From positions 1-47,169 of the forward strand of contig JAGYOE010000007.1 of the NCBI GenBank assembly GCA_018399755.1: a stretch of 47,169 nucleotides of DNA, given 5' to 3'. Shown here one piece after another: positions 1 through 6,524 of the stretch; positions within the stretch are counted from its first letter, which is position 1, and each line of letters begins with the position of its first letter. Under the pieces are notes generated by a model. That model had not been told where the DNA came from. It worked only from the letters and a program-made list of their open reading frames with translations, and did not search any database. The stretch is from Bacilli bacterium. Its GTDB lineage: Bacteria > Bacillota_I > Bacilli_A > Izemoplasmatales > Hujiaoplasmataceae. Position numbers and translations under genes: made by a program.

Positions 1-2
1 GT

Positions 3-161
3 AAAAGAATTAAAAGAGGACTTTATCAAAGTAAAAAAGGCATCCTCATCAACGCTGATTTGAATGCCTCATTAAATATAATAAGAAAAAGTAAGCCCGA
101 TGCCTTAGGGACAGGGTTTAAAGGTTGGAACACGCCTAAGCGAACTTACCTTTTTGGTTAG
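3..161 (+). CDS. tnpB: TnpB RNA-guided endonuclease, C-terminal end only (IS200/IS605-type)
   Basis: An open frame enters from the left edge of the window and stops at TAG 159-161, giving the last 52 residues of a protein. It contains RGLYQSKKGILINADLNAS, which matches the end of TnpB: the segment after the zinc ribbon plus the third RuvC motif with its catalytic Asp (INAD.NAS). The tail ends KRTYLFG. TnpB is the RNA-guided nuclease carried by IS200/IS605 transposons, using a guide RNA made from the transposon's right end. The N-terminal part lies outside the window, so whether the gene is intact or whether tnpA accompanies it cannot be seen. The gene stops 27 bp from the convergent ppa stop, so the element was inserted just beyond the end of ppa. 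Confidence 0.85.
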   Translation, partial: KRIKRGLYQSKKGILINADLNASLNIIRKSKPDALGTGFKGWNTPKRTYLFG

Positions 162-176
162 TTGTCGTTTTAAAAG
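90..176 (+). ncRNA. Possible 3' part of the TnpB guide RNA (omega RNA) at the transposon right end
   Basis: TnpB guide RNAs usually overlap the 3' end of tnpB and run to the transposon right end, with the guide taken from flanking DNA. Two pairings fit a folded right end: CTTAGG (104-109) with CCTAAG (135-140), and ACTTACC with GGTTAGT around TTTTT (about 144-162, one T-T mismatch). The exact boundary is not visible. This is inference from TnpB biology plus these helices; no expression evidence exists here. Confidence 0.3.
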
Positions 177-177
177 A

Positions 178-192
178 GTAATCGCAGATTAC
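178..192. terminator. Weak hairpin between tnpB and ppa
   Basis: GTAATC (178-183) pairs with GATTAC (187-192) around a GCA loop. On the plus strand it is followed by TTTTG, on the minus strand by TCTTTTAAAA. It overlaps the ppa stop codon and may end both convergent transcripts. The stem is only 6 bp. Confidence 0.3.
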
Positions 193-701
193 TTTTGTTC
201 TAATTGTTTGGTTAAATTATCAGTATAACGTTTTTGACAATCTTCGATAAGTTCAATTGCATCAGTTTTTGAATAGTAATCTAAAACCTTAACATGATGA
301 CCTGGTTCAAGAATTTTATAGTTTTCAAAAAATAGTTTAATTTCTCTTAATTGAAGATTTTTAATATCACTTATATCATTGATATCTTCAAAACGTGGAT
401 CAGCATTGACCACCGCAATAATTTTTTGGTCGCGTTCACCTGAATCGTACATATCTAAATATCCTACAACTCTAGCATCTACTATACAACCAGGAAAGGT
501 TTGAGTAGTAGCTAGAACTAAAATATCAAGTGGATCTCCATCTTCAGCAAGTGTTTTTTCAATAAAACCATATTCTGCTGGATAAGTCATTTTTGAATAT
601 AAGACCCGATTTAATTTGATTCGATTTTTTTCTTTATCGACCTCATATTTATTTTGAGTACCCATAGGGATTTCAATAATAGCTTCAATAATTTTTGACA
701 T
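189..701 (-). CDS. ppa: Inorganic pyrophosphatase (family I)
   Basis: Hydrolyses pyrophosphate to two phosphates in the cytoplasm, pulling biosynthetic reactions such as tRNA charging and nucleic acid synthesis forward. The 170-residue protein has the family I pattern: an E-x7-K-Y-E start (IEIPMGTQNKYEVDK), the tyrosine loop YPAEYGFIEKT, and the metal-binding signature DGDPLDILVL, followed by D-x4-D type acidic residues near ADPRFED. The length is typical for bacterial family I enzymes. I chose the ATG at 701 because GAAAGGGTGAT lies directly upstream; an in-frame TTG at 719 has no such site. A TTGCAT/17 bp/TATAAT promoter sits upstream. It is a single-gene unit divergent from the EIIB-like operon. 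Confidence 0.96.
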   Translation of the reverse strand: MSKIIEAIIEIPMGTQNKYEVDKEKNRIKLNRVLYSKMTYPAEYGFIEKTLAEDGDPLDILVLATTQTFPGCIVDARVVGYLDMYDSGERDQKIIAVVNADPRFEDINDISDIKNLQLREIKLFFENYKILEPGHHVKVLDYYSKTDAIELIEDCQKRYTDNLTKQLEQK

Positions 702-721
702 AGTATCACCCTTTCGCAAAG

Positions 722-750
722 ATTATATATGAAATAAGCGATAAATGCAA
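722..750 (-). promoter_or_regulatory. ppa promoter
   Basis: On the minus strand, TTGCAT (750-745) and TATAAT (727-722) are separated by 17 bp, a good sigma-70/SigA match just upstream of the ppa ribosome binding site. Confidence 0.65.
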
Positions 751-800
751 TATATTTGTTCAATATTTTTTGAATTCCATCTACTAATTTTTTTATTTTG

Positions 801-809
801 TGATAAAAT
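801..809 (+). promoter_or_regulatory. Extended -10 element before the EIIB-like/Crh-like operon
   Basis: TGATAAAAT is an extended -10 (TGn + TAAAAT). No convincing -35 is seen 17 bp upstream. The start codon follows about 29 bp later with AAGAGGTGG as ribosome binding site. Confidence 0.5.
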
Positions 810-837
810 AATTACATAGGAAATTAAGAGGTGGAAC

Positions 838-1233
838 ATGAATATGATATTAATAATGGCAAATATCTTTACTTGGTTAAAATATAATTTTTGGTGGCTT
901 CTAATTTTATTAGTTTTAATTATTGTTGTTATAGCTTTAATAAGGCTTTTAAACTATCAAAAAGGCACAGAAAAACTGCCTGTTGAAGATGAAACGATTA
1001 ATGATTTTATTGATTGTTATGGAGGAATTAAAAACATTAATAAAGCTGAACTTGAAGGTTCAAGACTTAAGGTTAATTTAAAGGATATAAATAAAGCAAA
1101 TATAGATAAATTTAAAGCTTTAGGCGCAACTGGCATTTTTATTTCTGGAAACAACATTAAAATGGTTTTACCATATGATATGAGTAAACTAATTGAAAAA
1201 ATAAATAATGATAAATTTGGAGGAAATCTATGA
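838..1233 (+). CDS. Membrane-anchored glucose-type PTS EIIB-like protein lacking the phosphocysteine
   Basis: 131 residues. One hydrophobic helix (about 18-38) is followed by a domain (about 53-121) that reads like the glucose-family PTS EIIB fold: GGIKNI, then SRLKVNLKDINK, LGATGI and ISGNNIKMVLP, corresponding to GG.ENI, TRLRV.L.D, LGA.GV and .GN.VQ.I.G in normal EIIBs. In those the phosphorylated Cys sits in D-A-C-I-T-R-L; here the aligned position is Glu73 (ELEGSRLKV). The only Cys (60) lies before the GG, not at the active site. It therefore should not carry phosphate from EIIA. No EIIC domain is present. It overlaps the next gene, a Crh-like protein, by four bases (ATGA), so the two are translationally coupled. 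The role is unknown; a membrane docking site or sensor that reads PTS state is plausible. Start at 838 follows GAGG 6 nt upstream. Confidence 0.75.
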   Translation: MNMILIMANIFTWLKYNFWWLLILLVLIIVVIALIRLLNYQKGTEKLPVEDETINDFIDCYGGIKNINKAELEGSRLKVNLKDINKANIDKFKALGATGIFISGNNIKMVLPYDMSKLIEKINNDKFGGNL

Positions 1234-1496
1234 TTGAAGAAAAATTTAAAATCACTTATCAAAATGGCTTACAGGCCCGTCCAGCCACTAAATTAGTATC
1301 TAAGGCAAACAGTTTTCAAGCAGAAATGTATATGGAATATGCAGATAGGAAAGTAAATTTAAAATCAATTATGGGTGTTTTATCTTTAGGTGTTCCTGGG
1401 GACAGTAAAATTAGAATCACTTTTTCCGGAAAAGATGAAGATGATGCTTATAAAGCAATATCTAGAATTATTTCTGATATTAATGAAATGGTGTAA
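1230..1496 (+). CDS. crh: Crh-like HPr paralogue (Gln15, Ser46)
   Basis: 88 residues with the complete HPr fold. The active-site segment reads GLQARPAT, so the His15 used for phosphotransfer from Enzyme I is Gln, exactly as in Bacillus Crh. The regulatory segment LKSIMGVLSLG keeps Ser46, the site that HPr kinase phosphorylates. A protein with Gln15 and Ser46 cannot pass phosphate to sugars but could act as a CcpA corepressor or bind enzymes. In B. subtilis crh is in the yvcI-yvcL operon; here it is between an EIIB-like protein and an MFS permease, a different setting, so the function is inferred from residues only. GGAGG six bases before the ATG gives a strong ribosome binding site within the 3' end of the upstream gene. 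A cre-like site lies before gap further along the window. Confidence 0.8.
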   Translation: MIEEKFKITYQNGLQARPATKLVSKANSFQAEMYMEYADRKVNLKSIMGVLSLGVPGDSKIRITFSGKDEDDAYKAISRIISDINEMV

Positions 1497-1498
1497 AA

Positions 1499-2758
1499 AT
1501 GTCCAAAATAAATGAACACAAAGGACAAATGCTCAAATTCGGAATGTATGGGTTCTTAAAAAATCTTCGTTTTTTTGAACCTTTTTTAATACTATTCTTT
1601 TTAGAAGTTGGAAATTTAAATCTTTTTCAAGTTGGAATATTAATTTCAATAAGAGAGATTATTATTTATATTGTCGAGATTCCTTCCGGAGTAATAGCTG
1701 ATTTGTATGGTAAAAAAACGCAATTAGTTATGTGTTTTTTATTTTATATATTATCTTTTATTACTTTCTTTTTTGGTGGACTATATCCTTCATTTTTTAT
1801 TTTTGTCTTAGCTATGGGTTTATATGGTTTTGGCGAAGCCTTCAGATCAGGAACTCACAAAGCGATGATTATGCAATTTTTAGATGTTGAAGATATAGAA
1901 GAGCCAAAAAGTGAAGTTTATGGTAAAACACGTTCTATGTCATTAATTGGTTCTACAGTGATGAGTATATTATCAGTAATTTTAATTCTTTGGGTTAAAG
2001 GTGAGTATCAATATTTATTCTTAATCGCAATTATTCCATATTCTTTAGATTTATTAATGATATTAACCTATCCAAAATATATGAATCATAGAAAAGAAAG
2101 CGAGTTTAAGCTTAAACAGTTTCTTAAAGAAAATTGGTTAAGCCTAAAATATGTTTTTAAAAAGCGAAAAGTACGCAACTTCGTTTTAGATGCATCAAGT
2201 TTTCAAGCAGGTTTTAAAAGTATTAAAGATTACATTCAGCCATTAGTAGTTACGGCTTCAATGGGATTTATATTGTTTAGCCAATTAGATACTGAAGAGA
2301 ATGAAAAGGTTTATATTGGGATTATATATGCAGTAATATATATTATTAGTGCTTTAGCTAGTAGAAATGCATATAAATTAGAAGATAAAGTTGATAAAAT
2401 AAAAGCGATTAATTCAGCCTGGCTATTTATGGGTGGTATTTCACTCCTGTTAGGTTTTTTCACGGAAAGTATTGTTATAATATTTGCGACTTTTACGATA
2501 ATGTATATAATCTTGAATTTACGAAGACCGATAATGGTGCAAGAAATTGGTGATGTTACTGAAGAAGGCAGAAGAGCAAGCGCATTAAGTATTCAAGCTC
2601 AATTAACTTCATTATTATTAGTTATTTTCGCACCAATTATAGGCTTAATTGCCGATTATAGTTTAGCGTTATTGTTTAAATTGGTTGGGATTACAATGAT
2701 AGCTATTTTTATAGTTACAACAATTACTAGAAAGAATCTAAATCAAAATAAAGCCTAA
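1499..2758 (+). CDS. Major facilitator superfamily permease
   Basis: 419 residues with about twelve hydrophobic segments in two halves split by a charged loop (about 195-225, rich in Lys/Glu). The first half contains IPSGVIADLYGKKTQ, the MFS loop 2-3 motif (G.laDr.GrR), and a second similar motif lies at GLIADYS near the end. Substrate cannot be assigned; the style resembles uncharacterised permeases and drug-efflux proteins of Firmicutes. The ATG begins two bases after the crh-like stop, without a clear separate ribosome binding site, so expression is probably coupled to the preceding two genes. Its place behind a pseudo-PTS pair makes a transporter whose activity follows carbon status an attractive but unproven idea. 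A strong hairpin terminator follows. Confidence 0.85.
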   Translation: MSKINEHKGQMLKFGMYGFLKNLRFFEPFLILFFLEVGNLNLFQVGILISIREIIIYIVEIPSGVIADLYGKKTQLVMCFLFYILSFITFFFGGLYPSFFIFVLAMGLYGFGEAFRSGTHKAMIMQFLDVEDIEEPKSEVYGKTRSMSLIGSTVMSILSVILILWVKGEYQYLFLIAIIPYSLDLLMILTYPKYMNHRKESEFKLKQFLKENWLSLKYVFKKRKVRNFVLDASSFQAGFKSIKDYIQPLVVTASMGFILFSQLDTEENEKVYIGIIYAVIYIISALASRNAYKLEDKVDKIKAINSAWLFMGGISLLLGFFTESIVIIFATFTIMYIILNLRRPIMVQEIGDVTEEGRRASALSIQAQLTSLLLVIFAPIIGLIADYSLALLFKLVGITMIAIFIVTTITRKNLNQNKA

Positions 2759-2763
2759 AAAAT

Positions 2764-2811
2764 AAGACTTTAAAGGGTTGTATCATTCCTTTAAAGTCTT
2801 TCTTTTATTTT
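2764..2811. terminator. Bidirectional terminator between the MFS gene and trpS
   Basis: AAGACTTTAAAGG (2764-2776) pairs perfectly with CCTTTAAAGTCTT (2788-2800), 13 bp, with an 11-nt loop. The plus strand continues TCTTTTATTTTC and the minus strand continues CTTATTTTTT, so both convergent transcripts can end here. Confidence 0.85.
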
Positions 2812-3800
2812 CTTCCCAAACCAACTTTTCGTTTGCATTTCTTCATTTTTAAATTAGCATATCTATTAGCAATTTCTCTGCCCTTATTTAAAATTTCATG
2901 TAATTCATTTGATTTAATAATTTCATGATATTTTTCTTGAATAGGGATTAATACATCAACTAACTTTTTAGCTAAATCCTCTTTAAATATTTTGTAACCA
3001 ACATTTTTATATTTATTAACTATTTCATTGATTGATAAATCCGTAACGCTAGCAAAGATATTAATTAAATTAGCTAACCCCTTTTGGTTAACCGGATCAT
3101 AGTTGATTACTCCTAAAGAATCAGTTTTTGCTGATTTTATTTTTTTTGTTATAGTTTTTTCATCATCAAAAAGCGTTATATATCCTTTAGGATTGTTTTC
3201 TGATTTTGACATCTTTTTATCAGGGTTTTGTAAATCCATTATTCGAGCTCCTACCTCAGGTATTAGCGGCTCAGGAACTTTGAAAAAATTAGAATAATAA
3301 TTATTAAATCTCGCCGCAATATCTCTTGTTAATTCTAAATGTTGTTTTTGATCATCGCCAACAGGCACATAATCGGCATCGTATAGCAATATATCAGCAG
3401 CCATTAATGCGGGATAAGTAAATAAAGAAGAAGTAATAGAGGTATCGTTTTTATCATTTTTATCTTTATATTGGGTCATTCTTTCTAATTCTCCCATATA
3501 AACATTTGATTGTAATATATAACCTAATTCAGCATGTTCGTGTATTTCTGATTGAATAAATAAAGTTGTTCTTTCTTTATCTAAGCCACAGGCTAAATAC
3601 ATTGCGGCTACGTCTAATGTTCTTTTTCTTAATTCGTGGGGTACTTGTCTTGTTGTAATCGCATGTAAATCAGCGATAAAAAGAAAGAATTCATCATTTT
3701 TTCTTTCCTTTTGTAGTTTAACAAACTGTTTTATCGCACCTAAATAATTTCCTAAAGTTAAGCTTCCTGTTGGTTTAATTCCTGATACTATTCGTTTCAT
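2805..3800 (-). CDS. trpS: Tryptophanyl-tRNA synthetase
   Basis: Charges tRNA-Trp with tryptophan. 331 residues, the usual length. Class I signatures are clear: SGIKPTGSLTLGNYLGAIKQ-type N-terminus (here TLGNYLG takes the HIGH position) and DKKMSKSENN for KMSKS. VPVGDDQKQHLELTRDIA is the conserved TrpRS segment. The start has AAGGAGGAAGAAG directly upstream. Expression is controlled by a tryptophan T-box leader with its own promoter. The C-terminal tail is short and basic (KMKKCKRKVGLGRK). Confidence 0.97.
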   Translation of the reverse strand: MKRIVSGIKPTGSLTLGNYLGAIKQFVKLQKERKNDEFFLFIADLHAITTRQVPHELRKRTLDVAAMYLACGLDKERTTLFIQSEIHEHAELGYILQSNVYMGELERMTQYKDKNDKNDTSITSSLFTYPALMAADILLYDADYVPVGDDQKQHLELTRDIAARFNNYYSNFFKVPEPLIPEVGARIMDLQNPDKKMSKSENNPKGYITLFDDEKTITKKIKSAKTDSLGVINYDPVNQKGLANLINIFASVTDLSINEIVNKYKNVGYKIFKEDLAKKLVDVLIPIQEKYHEIIKSNELHEILNKGREIANRYANLKMKKCKRKVGLGRK

Positions 3801-3805
3801 CTTCT

Positions 3806-4018
3806 TCCTCCTTAAAATTAAAAAATCGCCCTAATGAAAGGACGATTTAATCGCGGTACCACCTTAGTTCTAGATAACTAGCACTTTTACTTTTAACGCA
3901 AGCATACGGATGTTATTAGCATCTCTCAATGGTCCATTCATTTATTTTAGATAAAGGTTTTCACTAACCACCTTTTCTCTGATATCAAAAAATAAATTAC
4001 TACTCCATATCATTGATT
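3806..4018 (-). promoter_or_regulatory. T-box riboswitch leader (Trp specifier) upstream of trpS
   Basis: On the minus strand the leader has the T-box sequence AAGGTGGTACCGCG (3865-3852), a Stem I region with AGAGA and GGTG elements, and a specifier loop reading GAA-TGG-ACC, the UGG Trp codon at 3936-3934. It ends in a terminator hairpin AAATCGTCC/GGGCGATTT followed by TTTTTT (about 3849-3820), which would be replaced by the antiterminator when uncharged tRNA-Trp binds. The specifier matches the downstream gene. Confidence 0.95.
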
Positions 4019-4024
4019 TAATTT

Positions 4025-4053
4025 ATTATAGCAAATTTATGAATTTAAGACAA
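4025..4053 (-). promoter_or_regulatory. trpS promoter, partly inside the pepF 3' end
   Basis: Minus-strand TTGTCT (4053-4048) and TATAAT (4030-4025) are 17 bp apart. The -35 lies within the last codons of the pepF gene, so the T-box transcript starts around 4018, straight after pepF. No terminator separates pepF from trpS; readthrough would meet the T-box terminator. Confidence 0.65.
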
Positions 4054-5806
4054 CTTCTAATTCATCAACTAATTCTTCAAGTCTAGTTACAACAGCTTTA
4101 AATGCTTCCTCTTTAGTTAAATCTACTCCAGCATTTAGGACTTGTTTAACAGGATAATCAGAACCTCCAGATTTTAAAAGATTTATGTAGTTATCAAAAG
4201 CATTTGGTAGTTCGTTTTTGACGTTTTCATATATTTTTAATGAAGCTGCAAAACTAGTTGCATATTGATAAACATAAAAAGGCGTATAGAATAGATGAGG
4301 AATATAGGCCCAAACAAACTCTTTAACTTTTTCTTCTTTTATATCAATATCATAGAACTCTTTATATAAATCAATCATAATTTGTGATAAATTATCGACA
4401 GTTATTGGTTGATTATTTTCAACTAATTTATGAGTTTCCAATTCATAAATCGCGAATAGAGTTTGACGATAAAATGTTCCCATTATATCATCAATTGCTC
4501 TTTGCAATAAAGCTATTTTTTCATTTTTAGATGCTTTTGATTCTTTAATTATATAATCTAGAAGATTATGTTCATTAAATGTTGAAGCTACCTCAGCAAC
4601 AAAGATTGTATAGTTTTGTAAACTTGTTGGCTGAGTTTCAGAAGCATACATTGAATGCATTGAGTGACCTGATTCATGAGCTACTGTAAATACATCAGCT
4701 AAAGTTTTATCATAGTTTAACAGGATATATGGATGTAAGTTAGGCATTGAGCTTGAATAAGCTCCAGTACGTTTTCCTGGTTTTTCATATACATCAACAA
4801 AGCCATCCTTTAAAACATTCTTTGCCTTTTCTTGGAAGTCTTTTGGATAATGAGCTATTGATTTAAAAAATAGTTCTTTTGCTTCAGAAAAGTCATATTC
4901 TTTATCAGTTTTAGCTAGTTCTAAGAAACGGTCATAGGTATGGTGTTTTTCTAATTTTAAATAATCTTTTCTAAGTTTTAAGTATTTTTTTACTGCTTTG
5001 GTGTTTTCTCTAGCAACTTTTGTTAAAGAATAATATACATCTGTAGGTATATTGTTATTGAACAAGTAACTTTCTAAAGAGTTTTTATAATTTCTAGTTT
5101 TAACCCTAGCATAATCGGCATCTAAGACAGTTTTATATATGTTAGCATATGTATTCTTATGTTCGTCATAATAATCGAATACAGCTTCAAATATGTTCTT
5201 TCTTTCTTCGGGCGAATTGCTTTTTTGAATATATGAACGATAATTGCTGTTAGTTATTGTTACTATATCGCCGTTATCAAGCATTACATCTGTTCCTTCA
5301 ATATCAGCTACAGATAAAGAACTATATAAGCTTCTACCTGATGATACTAATTGAGAATAATTAGCTAGAAGTGCTTCTGATTTATCATCTAAGATATGTT
5401 CTTGTCTTCTGAAAAGTTTTTCCATAGCGAATTTATATTCGTGAAGTTCTTTATCTTTTTCAATAAATTCCATAACCTTTTCTTTGCCGAGTGAAATTAA
5501 TTCTGGTTCCTCAAAAGAAACTGCCTGTTGTAATTTTGTAAAGGCTATTTGCACTTTTTGTAATCTTGCGGCATTCTTTGTGTCTTTTTTATTAAGGTCG
5601 CTTAATAAAGAAGCATATTGGTAAGCCTTTAGGCCGGTTGATTCTATTTCTTTTTGAAGTTTAAAAAACTCTTTGAATTTTTTAAAGTCACCTAATTTTC
5701 CCTTATATGTAGCAAGCTTTTTAATGATTTCTTCAGTTTTATTATAAGCTTTCTCGAATTCTTCTAAATCTTTAAATAGATAGGATAAGTCCCATTTCAT
5801 AAACAT
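4037..5806 (-). CDS. pepF: Oligoendopeptidase F (M3 metallopeptidase)
   Basis: Cytoplasmic zinc endopeptidase that cuts short peptides, usually 7-17 residues. The zinc site is VAHESGHSMHSMYA (HExGH, about residue 377) followed by the downstream Glu in the FVAEVASTFNE segment. Other M3B features are the long helical N-terminal region and the FYVYQYATSFAASL segment near the C-terminus that carries the substrate-side tyrosines. At 589 residues the length is normal. I prefer the ATG at 5806 (or 5800), just after AAAGGAGG. An upstream in-frame ATG at 5833 overlaps the predicted -10 element, so it is probably not transcribed. The gene is followed directly by the trpS leader. Confidence 0.95.
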   Translation of the reverse strand: MFMKWDLSYLFKDLEEFEKAYNKTEEIIKKLATYKGKLGDFKKFKEFFKLQKEIESTGLKAYQYASLLSDLNKKDTKNAARLQKVQIAFTKLQQAVSFEEPELISLGKEKVMEFIEKDKELHEYKFAMEKLFRRQEHILDDKSEALLANYSQLVSSGRSLYSSLSVADIEGTDVMLDNGDIVTITNSNYRSYIQKSNSPEERKNIFEAVFDYYDEHKNTYANIYKTVLDADYARVKTRNYKNSLESYLFNNNIPTDVYYSLTKVARENTKAVKKYLKLRKDYLKLEKHHTYDRFLELAKTDKEYDFSEAKELFFKSIAHYPKDFQEKAKNVLKDGFVDVYEKPGKRTGAYSSSMPNLHPYILLNYDKTLADVFTVAHESGHSMHSMYASETQPTSLQNYTIFVAEVASTFNEHNLLDYIIKESKASKNEKIALLQRAIDDIMGTFYRQTLFAIYELETHKLVENNQPITVDNLSQIMIDLYKEFYDIDIKEEKVKEFVWAYIPHLFYTPFYVYQYATSFAASLKIYENVKNELPNAFDNYINLLKSGGSDYPVKQVLNAGVDLTKEEAFKAVVTRLEELVDELEVVLNS

Positions 5807-5833
5807 TGTTCCTCCTTTAAATTTACTAATCAT

Positions 5834-5842
5834 ATTATAACA
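5834..5842 (-). promoter_or_regulatory. Extended -10 of the pepF promoter
   Basis: The minus strand reads TGTTATAAT, a perfect extended -10, about 20 bp before the AAAGGAGG site. The -35 is poor (TTATTA at a 17 bp spacing). Confidence 0.6.
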
Positions 5843-5870
5843 TAAATAGTGGTTTTTAATAAAAATAAAT

Positions 5871-5899
5871 CTTTCAAATTCTTAATAATATGTTATAAT
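5871..5899 (+). promoter_or_regulatory. spx promoter
   Basis: CTTTCA (5871-5876), 17 bp, then TATAAT (5894-5899) preceded by TGT, an extended -10. The start codon follows with GAGGTG as ribosome binding site. Confidence 0.6.
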
Positions 5900-5921
5900 A
5901 TTAAGGAAGTGAGGTGTTTAT

Positions 5922-6365
5922 ATGATTACATTATATACAAGTTCAAGTTGTTCATCATGTCGGAAAGCAAAAAAGTGGTTAGATAATAATAGAATCCCTT
6001 ATAAAGAAAAAAATATCATTGGTATTAAACTCACTAGAAATGATATAATTAACATGTTAAAATATTCTGAAAATGGATTTGAAGATATTATTTCAACAAG
6101 ATCAAAAGTCTTTAAAGAAAGTGAAATAGAACCAGATAGCATGAAATTTTCTGAATTAGCAAATTTTATAATTGATAATCCTACAATTTTAAAAAGACCA
6201 ATTATTATCAATGATCAGATTATGCAAACAGGTTATAATAAAGATGAGATAAGAGCTTTTATTCCTAGAGAGTTAAGAGATATAGCTTTTTGCACTGATG
6301 AATGCACAGATTGTGAGTATAAAGAATGTATAGAACAAGCGATGGCGAGAGCAAAAAATCGATAA
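5922..6365 (+). CDS. spx: Spx/ArsC-family regulator with an extra C-terminal cysteine cluster
   Basis: 147 residues with the thioredoxin-like ArsC/Spx fold. The N-terminus has the CxxC redox switch at Cys10-Cys13 (SSCSSCRKAK), followed by Spx-typical segments: STRSKVFKES, LKRPIIINDQIMQTGYNKDE and IRAFIPRELRD. Spx binds the RNA polymerase alpha C-terminal domain and shifts transcription during disulfide stress. Unlike standard Spx, which ends soon after FLPR in an Ala/Glu/Arg tail, this protein carries four more cysteines in a short tail (124, 128, 131, 136; FCTDECTDCEYKEC). These could form a second redox or metal site. It is a single-gene unit with its own promoter and terminator. Spx versus the closely related MgsR cannot be resolved. 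Confidence 0.88.
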   Translation: MITLYTSSSCSSCRKAKKWLDNNRIPYKEKNIIGIKLTRNDIINMLKYSENGFEDIISTRSKVFKESEIEPDSMKFSELANFIIDNPTILKRPIIINDQIMQTGYNKDEIRAFIPRELRDIAFCTDECTDCEYKECIEQAMARAKNR

Positions 6366-6376
6366 ATTTCTAAATT

Positions 6377-6406
6377 AGGCCAAAATTATTTGGTCTTTTT
6401 CTTTAT
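6377..6406 (+). terminator. spx terminator
   Basis: AGGCCAAA (6377-6384) pairs with TTTGGTCT (6389-6396) with one G-U, a 4-nt loop ATTA, and a TTTTTCTTTATTT tail. Confidence 0.75.
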
Positions 6407-6434
6407 TTAAGCTTAAAAATGAATTTATTTTGAA

Positions 6435-6448
6435 TGAAAACGTTTTTA
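6435..6448 (+). promoter_or_regulatory. cre-like operator (CcpA site) upstream of gap
   Basis: TGAAAACGTTTTTA matches the Bacillus cre consensus TGWAARCGYTWNCW at all but one position and contains the perfect palindrome AAAACGTTTT. Its centre lies about 57 bp before the expected transcription start of gap, upstream of the -35 element. Sites in this position activate (as at ackA) rather than block transcription. CcpA itself is not in the window. Confidence 0.55.
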
Positions 6449-6463
6449 CATATACCAAGATAA

Positions 6464-6492
6464 TTGAAAATAAATACTTTTTAAGTTAAAAT
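6464..6492 (+). promoter_or_regulatory. gap promoter
   Basis: TTGAAA (6464-6469), 17 bp, TAAAAT (6487-6492). AAGGAGGACAATT precedes the start codon, consistent with strong expression. Confidence 0.75.
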
Positions 6493-6524
6493 ATAGATGT
6501 ATAAAAAATATAAGGAGGACAATT

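Noticed and set aside
838-2758. A working PTS sugar transporter
   Set aside because: No EIIC or EIIA domain is present, and both phosphocarrier residues are missing; the third gene is an MFS permease.
5807-5833. Longer pepF with start at 5833
   Set aside because: That ATG overlaps the predicted TGTTATAAT -10 element and has no ribosome binding site; the strong AAAGGAGG lies downstream.
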